14,575 nucleotides of DNA from positions 357-14,931 of the forward strand of contig DHDW01000038.1 in NCBI GenBank assembly GCA_002399565.1, read 5' to 3'. Made by a program: the position numbers and the translations under genes. Shown here piece after piece: positions 6,739 through 13,440 of the stretch; position 1 is the first letter of the stretch; each line of letters opens with the position of its first letter. The notes under the pieces were generated by a model, which ran no database searches, had not been told where the DNA came from, and worked only from the letters and a program-made list of their open reading frames with translations. This DNA is from Bacteroidales bacterium UBA4866. GTDB lineage: Bacteria > Bacteroidota > Bacteroidia > Bacteroidales > P3.

Positions 6739-9228
6739 ATGAAAAAAACCCTTTCTCTTATCATTGCAATCCTTGTTTTCTCAAGCATTGCAACAGCTCA
6801 ACGCTATACCATAAAAGGAAAAATCCTCGATGCAATTTCAAAGGATAAGCTTCCCTACAGCTCCATTTCACTTCACTACAAAACCGATACGCTTGGCATT
6901 TACAAGGGAATAATAGCCGATACCAATGGAGATTTTGAGATTAAGAATGTAAGGAAGAGGGATATGATTTTGAAGGTTAGTTTTGTGGGCTACAAGCCTT
7001 TTCGCAAGGAGATAGGATTAGGGGAATTTGACAAAGAGAAGATTTTGGACTTGGGAAACTTGTTTATGGAACTCTCTGGAGAACTTGCAGGAGTGGAAAT
7101 AACGGCCAAAATAGAGAGGATAATTGTTGATGATGATAAGCTAACAATGAACGTTGACGAGCAGTTAGCAGCCACAGTAACAAGTGCATTTGACCTGTTG
7201 AAGAGGGTTCCAGGCGTCTTTATAGATAAGGATGATAACCTGACTCTCAATGGCAAAAGTGGAGTTTTGTTTCAGTATAATGGAAGAGATTTGCGTATGC
7301 AGTACAAGAGTGTGGTTGACTTATTAAAGAGTATGACCCCCGACCAAGTGGAGAGTTTTGAGGTCTTATCCAACCCAGGAGTAAGATATGATGCAGAAGG
7401 AACGGCAGGCATAATCAACATTAAGATAAAGAAAAATCAAAACTATGGCATCAATGGATCGGTCTGGGGCAGGGCATCCTATCAAACAATGCTTAACTAC
7501 TATGGCTCCATGAGCTTAAGCTATGTTGACGATAAATGGACCACATCCTTAGGATTTTCACCCATGAAATGGGGCTCAAGGGGTACATCAAGAGATGAAA
7601 GATACACAGCAAAAGCAGAAGGCGACACAGTCCTTTTCAAAACAGAGAGTGAAGACAATTGGCAATGGCTCAACAATAATATATACCTAAACGCCTCCTA
7701 TCTCATCGATACCACCCGCACCATAGGCTTTAATCTCTATGGCTCCTTTGGAGGAAATCCAGAGATATATAATGAAAATCCCTATTTAATATCTTCCTAT
7801 CCTAATTACAATATAGTCGATTCATCATACCTTTCAGGAAGATCTTCAATAACCAAACGCCGTAGTTTAGGTTTTGGAATAGACTATGTAAAGAAGCTTG
7901 ACACATTAGACAGCAAGTTTATGTTAGACCTTTCCTACAGTCATAATTCCGATATAAGCAATTCCGAAAGTTGGAATAAGTACTTCATAGGCGACCTAAA
8001 CACCATACTTGACAGAGAAGAAGGCTTTAGAAGACAAGACCTTTCACCCGATAATGATTTAAGTTTTAGAGCCGACTACTACAAGCCTTTCACCAAAACA
8101 ATGAAGCTTGAAACAGGGTTGAAAACCTATATTTCATTTAGCGATAACGACAATAGGAGTGAACAATTAGACCCCCTAACAGGCAATTATGTTAATGTTC
8201 CAATGGAAACAAACCGCTTTAAATACTTTGAAAACATCAATTCCCTCTATGCATCATTCTCCAATACCTTTAAGAAAAAGCTTAATGTAAGATTGGGAAT
8301 ACGTCTTGAGCAAACCAACACAAAGGGACATCAATACGTTTTAGACAGCATAGACAAAAGGAGTTACTTCGATATCTTCCCCAACCTAAGGCTAAATTAC
8401 AAGTTTAAAGATGACAATCAACTAACCCTATCCTACTCCTATCGAATATCAAGACCTTGGTCAGGGAGCTTAAATCCTTTCATGCAAAAGAGTTCAGAGT
8501 ACTCCTATTCAACAGGAAATCCCTATCTTAATCCACAATATTCTAACTCCATATCCCTATCACATTCTTGGAAATACATGCTCTTTACCAACGTTTCCTA
8601 TTCCCATACCAAAGATGATATAAACTGGATTCGCACACCACTGGACACTAATTTGGGATATAACCCCTTGGCATTAATGTCTTCATCAGTTAATTTTGGT
8701 TCTTCTCACAATCTCAACTTCAATATTAGCTTCAATAAAGAGTTCTTTAAGTGGTGGAGTTTTAGAGCTTCCACTGGAGCCAATTACTCACAAATCCTAT
8801 CCTCTCCCAATGAGTTAGACATAAACCGTGAGAGCTGGAGCTATAATGCAAGTTTAAGTTCTGACTTCACACTTCCTAAGAAATGGCGTTTAGGATTCTA
8901 CTATTATTTCCGTTCAAGTTCAATGTATGGACTAAGCACAAGCAGCTCCTATCAAGACCTTTCCATAAACATATCCAAGAGCTTTTTCGAAGAAAAACTG
9001 GGCTTAACTCTAAGCATTGATGACTTCGTAAACATCAATAAAATGTATAGAGAAACAGTCTATCGCAACACAATAACAAAGAATTGGAGCTCCTATCAAG
9101 GACCACAAGTTGCTCTTTCTCTACGCTATCGCTTTGGAAAATACTACAAAAACAAACAAGTATCCAAACCAAGTGTAGAAAGTTTTGACGATAGAGTAGG
9201 AGGTGGTTCCCCAGGAGGTGGAAGATAG
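6739..9228 (+). CDS. Outer-membrane beta-barrel protein, TonB-receptor-like, copy 2
   Basis: An 829-residue paralogue of the product of 3811-6324. It has a signal peptide (residues 1-20, cleavage at ATA/Q), a carboxypeptidase-regulatory-like domain (about 23-110, starting YTIKGKILDAISKDKLPY), and a plug-like domain (about 120-235). Plug segments such as FDLLKRVPGVFID, LNGKSGVLFQYNGRDL and NPGVRYDAEGTAGIINI line up closely with copy 1. The barrel is about 235-800, and a Ser/Gly-rich tail ends GGGSPGGGR. It has its own promoter (6653-6683), so unlike copy 1 it is probably not controlled by the GntR protein. The ligand is unknown, and no metal or sugar gene nearby suggests one. Confidence 0.9.
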   Translation: MKKTLSLIIAILVFSSIATAQRYTIKGKILDAISKDKLPYSSISLHYKTDTLGIYKGIIADTNGDFEIKNVRKRDMILKVSFVGYKPFRKEIGLGEFDKEKILDLGNLFMELSGELAGVEITAKIERIIVDDDKLTMNVDEQLAATVTSAFDLLKRVPGVFIDKDDNLTLNGKSGVLFQYNGRDLRMQYKSVVDLLKSMTPDQVESFEVLSNPGVRYDAEGTAGIINIKIKKNQNYGINGSVWGRASYQTMLNYYGSMSLSYVDDKWTTSLGFSPMKWGSRGTSRDERYTAKAEGDTVLFKTESEDNWQWLNNNIYLNASYLIDTTRTIGFNLYGSFGGNPEIYNENPYLISSYPNYNIVDSSYLSGRSSITKRRSLGFGIDYVKKLDTLDSKFMLDLSYSHNSDISNSESWNKYFIGDLNTILDREEGFRRQDLSPDNDLSFRADYYKPFTKTMKLETGLKTYISFSDNDNRSEQLDPLTGNYVNVPMETNRFKYFENINSLYASFSNTFKKKLNVRLGIRLEQTNTKGHQYVLDSIDKRSYFDIFPNLRLNYKFKDDNQLTLSYSYRISRPWSGSLNPFMQKSSEYSYSTGNPYLNPQYSNSISLSHSWKYMLFTNVSYSHTKDDINWIRTPLDTNLGYNPLALMSSSVNFGSSHNLNFNISFNKEFFKWWSFRASTGANYSQILSSPNELDINRESWSYNASLSSDFTLPKKWRLGFYYYFRSSSMYGLSTSSSYQDLSINISKSFFEEKLGLTLSIDDFVNINKMYRETVYRNTITKNWSSYQGPQVALSLRYRFGKYYKNKQVSKPSVESFDDRVGGGSPGGGR

Positions 9229-9290
9229 ATTAACAAATAAATTATTTAAATAAGACATAATAAATAAGTAACCCAAAAGATAAATATACT

Positions 9291-9956
9291 ATGGAAGTAA
9301 AGATTGAAGAGAGTTGGAAAGAGGTTTTGAAAGAGGAGTTTGAAAAGGATTATTTTGTTAACCTTACTTCTTTTGTACGTCAAGAGTATAAGGGGAAAAC
9401 AATATATCCAAAGGCTTCAAACATTTCTAATGCTTTTAATTTATGTCCTTTCGATAAGATAAAGGTTGTAATTCTTGGTCAAGACCCCTATCATGAGCCA
9501 AATCAAGCTCATGGTCTTTGCTTCTCTGTTTTAGATCCAACACCAGCACCACCATCATTAAAGAATATATTTAAAGAAATTAACCTTGATTTAGGAATTA
9601 CACCTCTTGAAAGTGGAGATTTAACAAGATGGGCTTCACAAGGTGTTCTTTTGCTCAATGCAACACTAACAGTTGAGGCTCATAAGGCAGGCTCTCATCA
9701 AGGCAAGGGATGGGAAGAGTTTACTGATAGGGTAATATTTAATTTGGCAAATAGAAAATCAGGATTGGTATTCTTGCTTTGGGGTTCTTATGCACAAAAA
9801 AAAGGTGAGTTTATTGACCAAACCAAGCATTTAGTCTTAAAATCTGTTCACCCTTCACCACTTTCAGCTCATAGAGGTTTCTTCGGGAATCATCATTTCT
9901 CTCAAGCAAATAATTATCTAATTGCTCAAGGACAGTTGCCGATAGATTGGAAATAG
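9291..9956 (+). CDS. ung: Uracil-DNA glycosylase, family 1
   Basis: A 221-residue enzyme that removes uracil from DNA as the first step of base excision repair. All family 1 motifs are present: GQDPYH (residues 63-68) with the water-activating Asp65, the LLLNATLTV strand (120-128), FLLWGSYAQKK with the uracil-binding region (161-171), and HPSPLSAHRGFFG (187-199) with catalytic His187. Length and motif spacing are those of the normal cytosolic enzyme. It starts 62 bases after the barrel gene. No TAnnTTTG motif is visible in that gap, so it may depend on read-through or on a weak promoter. Its stop is only 7 bases from the stop of atpB on the opposite strand. Confidence 0.98.
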   Translation: MEVKIEESWKEVLKEEFEKDYFVNLTSFVRQEYKGKTIYPKASNISNAFNLCPFDKIKVVILGQDPYHEPNQAHGLCFSVLDPTPAPPSLKNIFKEINLDLGITPLESGDLTRWASQGVLLLNATLTVEAHKAGSHQGKGWEEFTDRVIFNLANRKSGLVFLLWGSYAQKKGEFIDQTKHLVLKSVHPSPLSAHRGFFGNHHFSQANNYLIAQGQLPIDWK

Positions 9957-9963
9957 AAGAAGA

Positions 9964-11058
9964 TTATTTATTTACAATTTCTCCATGTTCTACTTCTGTA
10001 TGTTCTTCGTGAGACATTCCGAAATAAATTGCAGAAAGTAGAGTGAAAACATAAGCTTGGATGTATGCAACAAGAACTTCCAAAAGAGTCATAAAGATTG
10101 CAAAAAGGAAAGGAACAATTGAAACTCCATAACCTATTGCCACACTTTTAGCACCAAAGATAAAGATTATTGAAAGGAAGCCTAAAATAATTATATGTCC
10201 TGCTGTTATGTTTGCAAACAAACGAATCATAAGAGCAAAAGGTTTTGTAAACATACTTAGTATTTCAACAATTGGCATAATTGGAAGAGGGAACTTAAGC
10301 CACCAAGGAACACCAGGCATATTTATAATATGTTTGAAGTAGTTTTTGTTGGCAGTGAACTGAGTGATGAAGAATGTAAACAAAGCTAAAACCATAGTTA
10401 CAGCAATATTCCCAGTAAGGTTAGCACCACCAGGGAAGAAAGGAATTAATCCCATTATGTTTGAAAGGAAAATAAAACAAAAGGCAGTAAGAAGATAAGG
10501 CATAAATTTCTTGTAACGTTTCTTTCCAATGGAAGGAATTGCAATATCATCACGAATAAATAAAATAAGAATCTCCACTAAGTTTTGAACCCCTTTTGGA
10601 GCTTTGCCTTGTTGTTTGAATGCAACCTTCTTCGCTCTAAACACAACCACAATCATAATTATGGCAACAATAATAAGCATCATCACGTTTTTGGTTATTG
10701 AAAAATCAAGTGGTGTCTTTCCATTCCATTTACCATTTTCATCAACACAAATAATCTTTCCTTTTGCTTTTTCTCCATCTCTTTCAACATTTCCCAAACG
10801 ATAACCCTTGTAAGTAGCATGACCATGTTCAAACTTACTTGACATAAACACATCAAGTCTTCCTTCATTAATTAGAATAACAGGCAAAGGAATTGCTACA
10901 TCTTTATCCTTATAGGTTAAAATATGCCAAGAATGATCATCAACAATATGTCCTAAAATCATTTCACCTGGGTCAAAAGGCTTGTTTTCACTGCCAGAAG
11001 CAAAGGAGCTAAAATTAAAGCTAAAAAGTATAGTGACTAATATTATTATTCTTTTCAT
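9964..11058 (-). CDS. atpB: F0F1 ATP synthase subunit a
   Basis: A 364-residue membrane subunit forming the proton half-channels beside the c-ring. The conserved C-terminal block carries the essential arginine (MIRLFANITAGH, Arg279, equivalent to E. coli Arg210) and LLEVLVAYIQAYVF with Gln334. E. coli Glu219 is replaced by His288 and E. coli His245 by Glu327, a swapped pair seen in other bacteria. The first 120 residues, a signal-like segment plus a soluble domain, are the Bacteroidota-type N-terminal extension. The frame is open to 11136, but a -7 promoter motif at 11086-11093 lies inside that extension, so the start is 11058 (or 11064). The usual downstream partners atpE and atpF are absent: ung follows tail to tail. 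Confidence 0.95.
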   Translation of the reverse strand: MKRIIILVTILFSFNFSSFASGSENKPFDPGEMILGHIVDDHSWHILTYKDKDVAIPLPVILINEGRLDVFMSSKFEHGHATYKGYRLGNVERDGEKAKGKIICVDENGKWNGKTPLDFSITKNVMMLIIVAIIMIVVVFRAKKVAFKQQGKAPKGVQNLVEILILFIRDDIAIPSIGKKRYKKFMPYLLTAFCFIFLSNIMGLIPFFPGGANLTGNIAVTMVLALFTFFITQFTANKNYFKHIINMPGVPWWLKFPLPIMPIVEILSMFTKPFALMIRLFANITAGHIIILGFLSIIFIFGAKSVAIGYGVSIVPFLFAIFMTLLEVLVAYIQAYVFTLLSAIYFGMSHEEHTEVEHGEIVNK

Positions 11059-11085
11059 AAACATTTTTCTATCTCTAACGAAGGG

Positions 11086-11093
11086 CAAATTTA
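11086..11093 (-). promoter_or_regulatory. -7 promoter element for atpB
   Basis: The minus strand reads TAAATTTG, a perfect TAnnTTTG match. Initiation would be near 11080, about 20 bases before the ATG at 11058. No good TTTG is seen at the -33 distance, so this rests on the -7 element. It helps decide the atpB start. Confidence 0.55.
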
Positions 11094-11216
11094 GAAAATT
11101 ATTTTCATTAATTCGAATAAAACAAGGAAATTTCAACCCTCTAATCCTTATAACCTATTCTTAAAGTATTGTAATATCTATCTCAAAGGCATAAATCCAT
11201 AGTTAAGCACCTTCCC

Positions 11217-11257
11217 AAAAAACAAAAAGCAAAGAGAATAACCCTCTCCTTGCTTTT
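11217..11257 (-). terminator. Rho-independent terminator of the barrel gene at 11284-11962
   Basis: Read on the minus strand, a 13-bp stem (arms 11257-11245 and 11237-11225) with a 7-base loop is followed by a T-rich tract (11224-11217). The single non-Watson-Crick pair is G-U in minus-strand RNA but A-C in plus-strand RNA, which favours action on minus-strand transcripts. It lies 27 bases after the barrel stop codon. Confidence 0.8.
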
Positions 11258-11283
11258 ACATTATATATACAGTTTCTTTCCCT

Positions 11284-11962
11284 CTAAAAGTTATATCCTA
11301 AAGAGAAGTACATACAAATATCGGGATAGTCATAATCAAAATAGAAATTTTCTGTAGTATTTTTAGGGTGATTATTATAGCCAAAATCACAAGAAAGAGT
11401 AAAGGAATATTTGTTAAAGAAAGCAGATAAACCTACATTGCCACCAAAACCTAAATAAAAATCATCATAAAAATAATAATCAATTGGAAATTTTGGAGGA
11501 GTGTTTATTAAAATATTACTTGTATAATCTCTTTTCTCATTTGTTCTTGCAAACATAGTATAGGAAACATAAGCACCTATCTGTGGTTTTAAGCTAAATT
11601 TATCATTTATTGCAATCTTGTAAGAGAAAAGCAAAGGAAATTCTAATTGATAGTTGTAATGTACTCCCTCAAAAAAATATTGGTCAACTGGAAGAGCGAA
11701 ATCTACATTCTCAGGAGGAAAATAACCTTCTGCTTTTGTTCCTTTGTCTGCAAAATACAATCCAGTAACAAAGGAAAACTCTGAAGAACCAATTGGAATA
11801 TCTGCAATTCGCTCCAATATGAATGCCTGGTTTGAATTGATAGATTGATTGAGCAGAATAATAAGTTGATAAAGTCATCCCTGCTCTCACTCCGTAGGTA
11901 GTTTGGGCGATAGTTGCAATACTTATAAATAAAAGTGCAACTAAAATAATTGGTTTTTTCAT
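11284..11962 (-). pseudogene. Outer-membrane beta-barrel (porin-like) protein, interrupted by a frameshift
   Basis: The N-terminal frame (from ATG 11962) gives a signal peptide (MKKPIILVALLFISIATIA/Q) and the start of a barrel: YGVRAGMTLSTYYSAQ...FKPGIHIGAN. The rest continues in another frame as ADIPIGSSEFSFVTGLYFADKG and ends with the aromatic terminus MYFSLGYNF. Removing one base at about 11806-11809 joins the two frames into a 225-residue protein with the pattern of small OMP_b-brl_2-type barrels. The span of 679 bases is one more than a multiple of three, as expected. It could be a true inactivating mutation, a sequencing error, or a frameshifting site; the local sequence has no long homopolymer. 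It has a promoter at 12124-12155 and a terminator at 11217-11257. Confidence 0.85.
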
Positions 11963-11974
11963 AGTTTATTTCTT

Positions 11975-12105
11975 TTAATCCTTAATCAATTTCTTTCTAA
12001 CATATCCTTTCTCAGTATTTACTCCAATTATATAAACTCCGAACTTATATTTACTTCTTTACTTGTTGGGTTATAGTAAAGGTAATTATAAATAAAAGCA
12101 ATCAT
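11975..12105 (-). pseudogene. Relic of a T9SS type A sorting domain, internally deleted
   Basis: Two short minus-strand segments resemble the opening and closing of a type IX secretion C-terminal sorting domain. From 12105 to 12028 one frame reads LYYNPTSKEVNISSEF after an ATG and then stops; the NPTSKEVNI part fits the usual start of the domain. In a second frame, 12040 to 11975 reads GVYIIGVNTEKGYVRKKLIKD followed by a stop, the usual end. The roughly 50 residues normally between them are missing, and the two pieces overlap out of frame. I infer the remains of a secreted protein gene whose body was deleted. It now forms the leader between the promoter at 12124-12155 and the barrel gene. Confidence 0.6.
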
Positions 12106-12123
12106 AAGGCTTATAATTTTCGG

Positions 12124-12155
12124 CAAATTTATAACAAATGATTAATAAAAGCAAA
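12124..12155 (-). promoter_or_regulatory. Bacteroidota-type promoter reading toward the barrel gene
   Basis: The minus strand has TTTG (12155-12152), a 20-base spacer and TAAATTTG (12131-12124), both matching the primary sigma consensus. Transcription would begin near 12118, cross the sorting-domain relic, and reach the barrel gene start at 11962 after a leader of about 155 bases. Confidence 0.65.
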
Positions 12156-12245
12156 TTAACTGGAAATTATTTTATACTAAATTTTTTAATATCTATTTCA
12201 AGACCAAATATCCTTAGTTTATTGTCTTTCAAAAAACCTAATAAA

Positions 12246-12443
12246 TCAACTCTTTTTCTTTGTAAATCAAGTTTAGAACTAACTAAATAAGGATTAGAAA
12301 TAATTAAATAAGGAGTTGATTTAATATAATGGCATTATAATGTCAGTATAATGCCATTATACTTATGGTTTAATGGCATTATAGTTTTGGTTTAATGGCA
12401 TTAAATGGAGAATATAATGGCATTATACTGAGATTAAATCAAG
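12246..12443. repeat. Phased array 2: ten cores at 21-22 bp spacing
   Basis: Cores start at 12246 TCAA, 12267 TCAA, 12288 TAAG, 12309 TAAG, 12330 TGGCA, 12352 TGCCA, 12374 TGGCA, 12396 TGGCA, 12418 TGGCA and 12439 TCAAG. Spacings are 21, 21, 21, 21, 22, 22, 22, 22 and 21. The five TGSCA cores sit in odd-centred palindromes (TAATGSCATTA) and are separated by exactly 17 AT-rich bases, the same rule as array 1. The first and fourth units carry an 11-bp inverted repeat (12242-12252 with 12313-12323). The array lies upstream of two divergent genes, a barrel gene (-) and a lipoprotein gene (+). Function unknown. Confidence 0.75.
12325..12361. repeat. Perfect 15-bp hairpin inside array 2
   Basis: TATAATGGCATTATA (12325-12339) and TATAATGCCATTATA (12347-12361) are exact reverse complements around a 7-base loop. 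Each arm is itself an odd-centred palindrome. The flip of one core from G-centred to C-centred creates the hairpin, as the first two cores of array 1 do. No U tract follows, so a plain terminator is unlikely. Confidence 0.8.
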
Positions 12444-12658
12444 GTTTAGTGAGATTGAAAGCCTATCTTTTTAGTTTATAGTCTTGTTTTTCAGGTTGTA
12501 AAGCTTGTTTAATTTCAAGTATATTTATCTTAGATTTTTTTGCGTAAATTCTATGTTTTTTGGAAAGTAAATAGAAGTTATTATGAGCGAATATATTAAT
12601 AGAGAAAAGGGCAATAAAAACAGAAATATTTTTTTTATGCAAGTTAAAAATAAAGTTA
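12444..12658. other. AT-rich intergenic stretch without recognised content
   Basis: I see no convincing coding frame, RNA gene or phased continuation of the array here. There is only a 30-codon open frame (12583-12675) with no supporting features. The stretch leads into the promoter of the lipoprotein gene. Confidence 0.5.
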
Positions 12659-12666
12659 TATATTTG
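12659..12666 (+). promoter_or_regulatory. -7 promoter element for the lipoprotein gene
   Basis: TATATTTG matches TAnnTTTG and lies 48 bases before the ATG at 12714. The -33 region (around 12636) has only TATG, so the assignment rests mainly on the -7 element and on position. Confidence 0.45.
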
Positions 12667-12713
12667 TTGTCTTAAATAATTTGATTTATCTATTAACGAA
12701 TAAATTTATCAAA

Positions 12714-13415
12714 ATGGTAATGAAGTTTTTAAGTCTAAAGAAAATAGTTTTATTATTAACCGTACTTGTTATTCCATTATTCTTTTCTTGCGAACAAGAG
12801 GAAGATTATGAAGAACTAGAATTTTATCCTTATGCTTTATATGGATACGTTACTGATTATCACACTGGGAAACCACTTGCCAATGTAACTTTTGATTTAG
12901 CTTGTATAAAATGGGTTTATGGAATGGGTGGATCAAACGAAGGAGAAACTTATTATGGAGTAGCAAAGACTGATTCAAGAGGATATTATAGAATACGTAT
13001 CCCAATTAGAAATAAAGATGTAAAATTCGATCATGTTTATTCCATACCTAACAATATTACTGGATATCAATTTGCAAAAGGATTATTTTGTGTAGGAAAT
13101 GGATGGGTTGGGAAACCATTTGATTCAGTTGGAGTGAGAGCAGATATTAGAGCTATAAGTTATGGTTATTTAAAAGTTATTATGCCAAAAGAAGCTATTT
13201 GGGATTTAGGAGGAATTACTAGCACTTATGAATTTCCAAGATATGAAGACAAGTTTCTCTACTCAAAAGATATTAATGATTCAATGAGATATGAGCTTTT
13301 TAGAGTAGCAGCTGATGAGGGTTGGGGTCATTGTTATTATAATAATCATTATAAAAATTATGATTTTAAAGTAGAAAACCCAAGAGATACAGTAATATTA
13401 TATATTGAACAATAG
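12714..13415 (+). CDS. Surface-type lipoprotein with carboxypeptidase-regulatory-like domain
   Basis: A 233-residue exported protein if started at 12714 (ATG); a second ATG at 12720 would remove two residues. The signal peptide ends at a lipobox-like LFFSC with Cys26, followed at once by acidic residues (EQEEDYEELE). An acidic patch right after the lipid-carrying Cys is the lipoprotein export signal that sends Bacteroidota lipoproteins to the cell surface. Residues about 42-98 read as a carboxypeptidase-regulatory-like beta-sandwich: LYGYVTDYHTGKPLANVTF, then KTDSRGYYRIRIP. The remainder (100-233) is beta-rich and unfamiliar, with many Tyr and Gly. No enzymatic motif is seen. It is a single gene with its own probable promoter, convergent with the LuxE-like gene 24 bases away. 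Confidence 0.75.
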   Translation: MVMKFLSLKKIVLLLTVLVIPLFFSCEQEEDYEELEFYPYALYGYVTDYHTGKPLANVTFDLACIKWVYGMGGSNEGETYYGVAKTDSRGYYRIRIPIRNKDVKFDHVYSIPNNITGYQFAKGLFCVGNGWVGKPFDSVGVRADIRAISYGYLKVIMPKEAIWDLGGITSTYEFPRYEDKFLYSKDINDSMRYELFRVAADEGWGHCYYNNHYKNYDFKVENPRDTVILYIEQ

Positions 13416-13440
13416 ACATTATTGTTAAATATATCTTTTT
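13408..13440 (+). terminator. Weak hairpin and T run after the lipoprotein gene
   Basis: AACAATA (13408-13414) and TATTGTT (13420-13426) pair around a 5-base loop overlapping the stop codon, and a run of T occurs at 13435-13441. The stem is short and AT-rich and the T run is not adjacent, so this is only a candidate. Confidence 0.3.

Noticed and set aside
10604..10804. Open frame antisense to atpB
   Set aside because: It is opposite a clearly conserved gene and shows no features of its own.
11059..11136. A 26-residue N-terminal extension of atpB
   Set aside because: It would place the -7 promoter motif inside the coding region and precede a normal signal-like sequence starting at 11058.
12382..12389. 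TAGTTTTG as a promoter element inside array 2
   Set aside because: It fits TAnnTTTG but lies in one linker, has no -33 partner, and can arise by chance in AT-rich repeats.
12583..12675. A 30-codon open frame upstream of the lipoprotein gene
   Set aside because: No ribosome binding site or recognisable features, and it runs across the probable promoter at 12659-12666.
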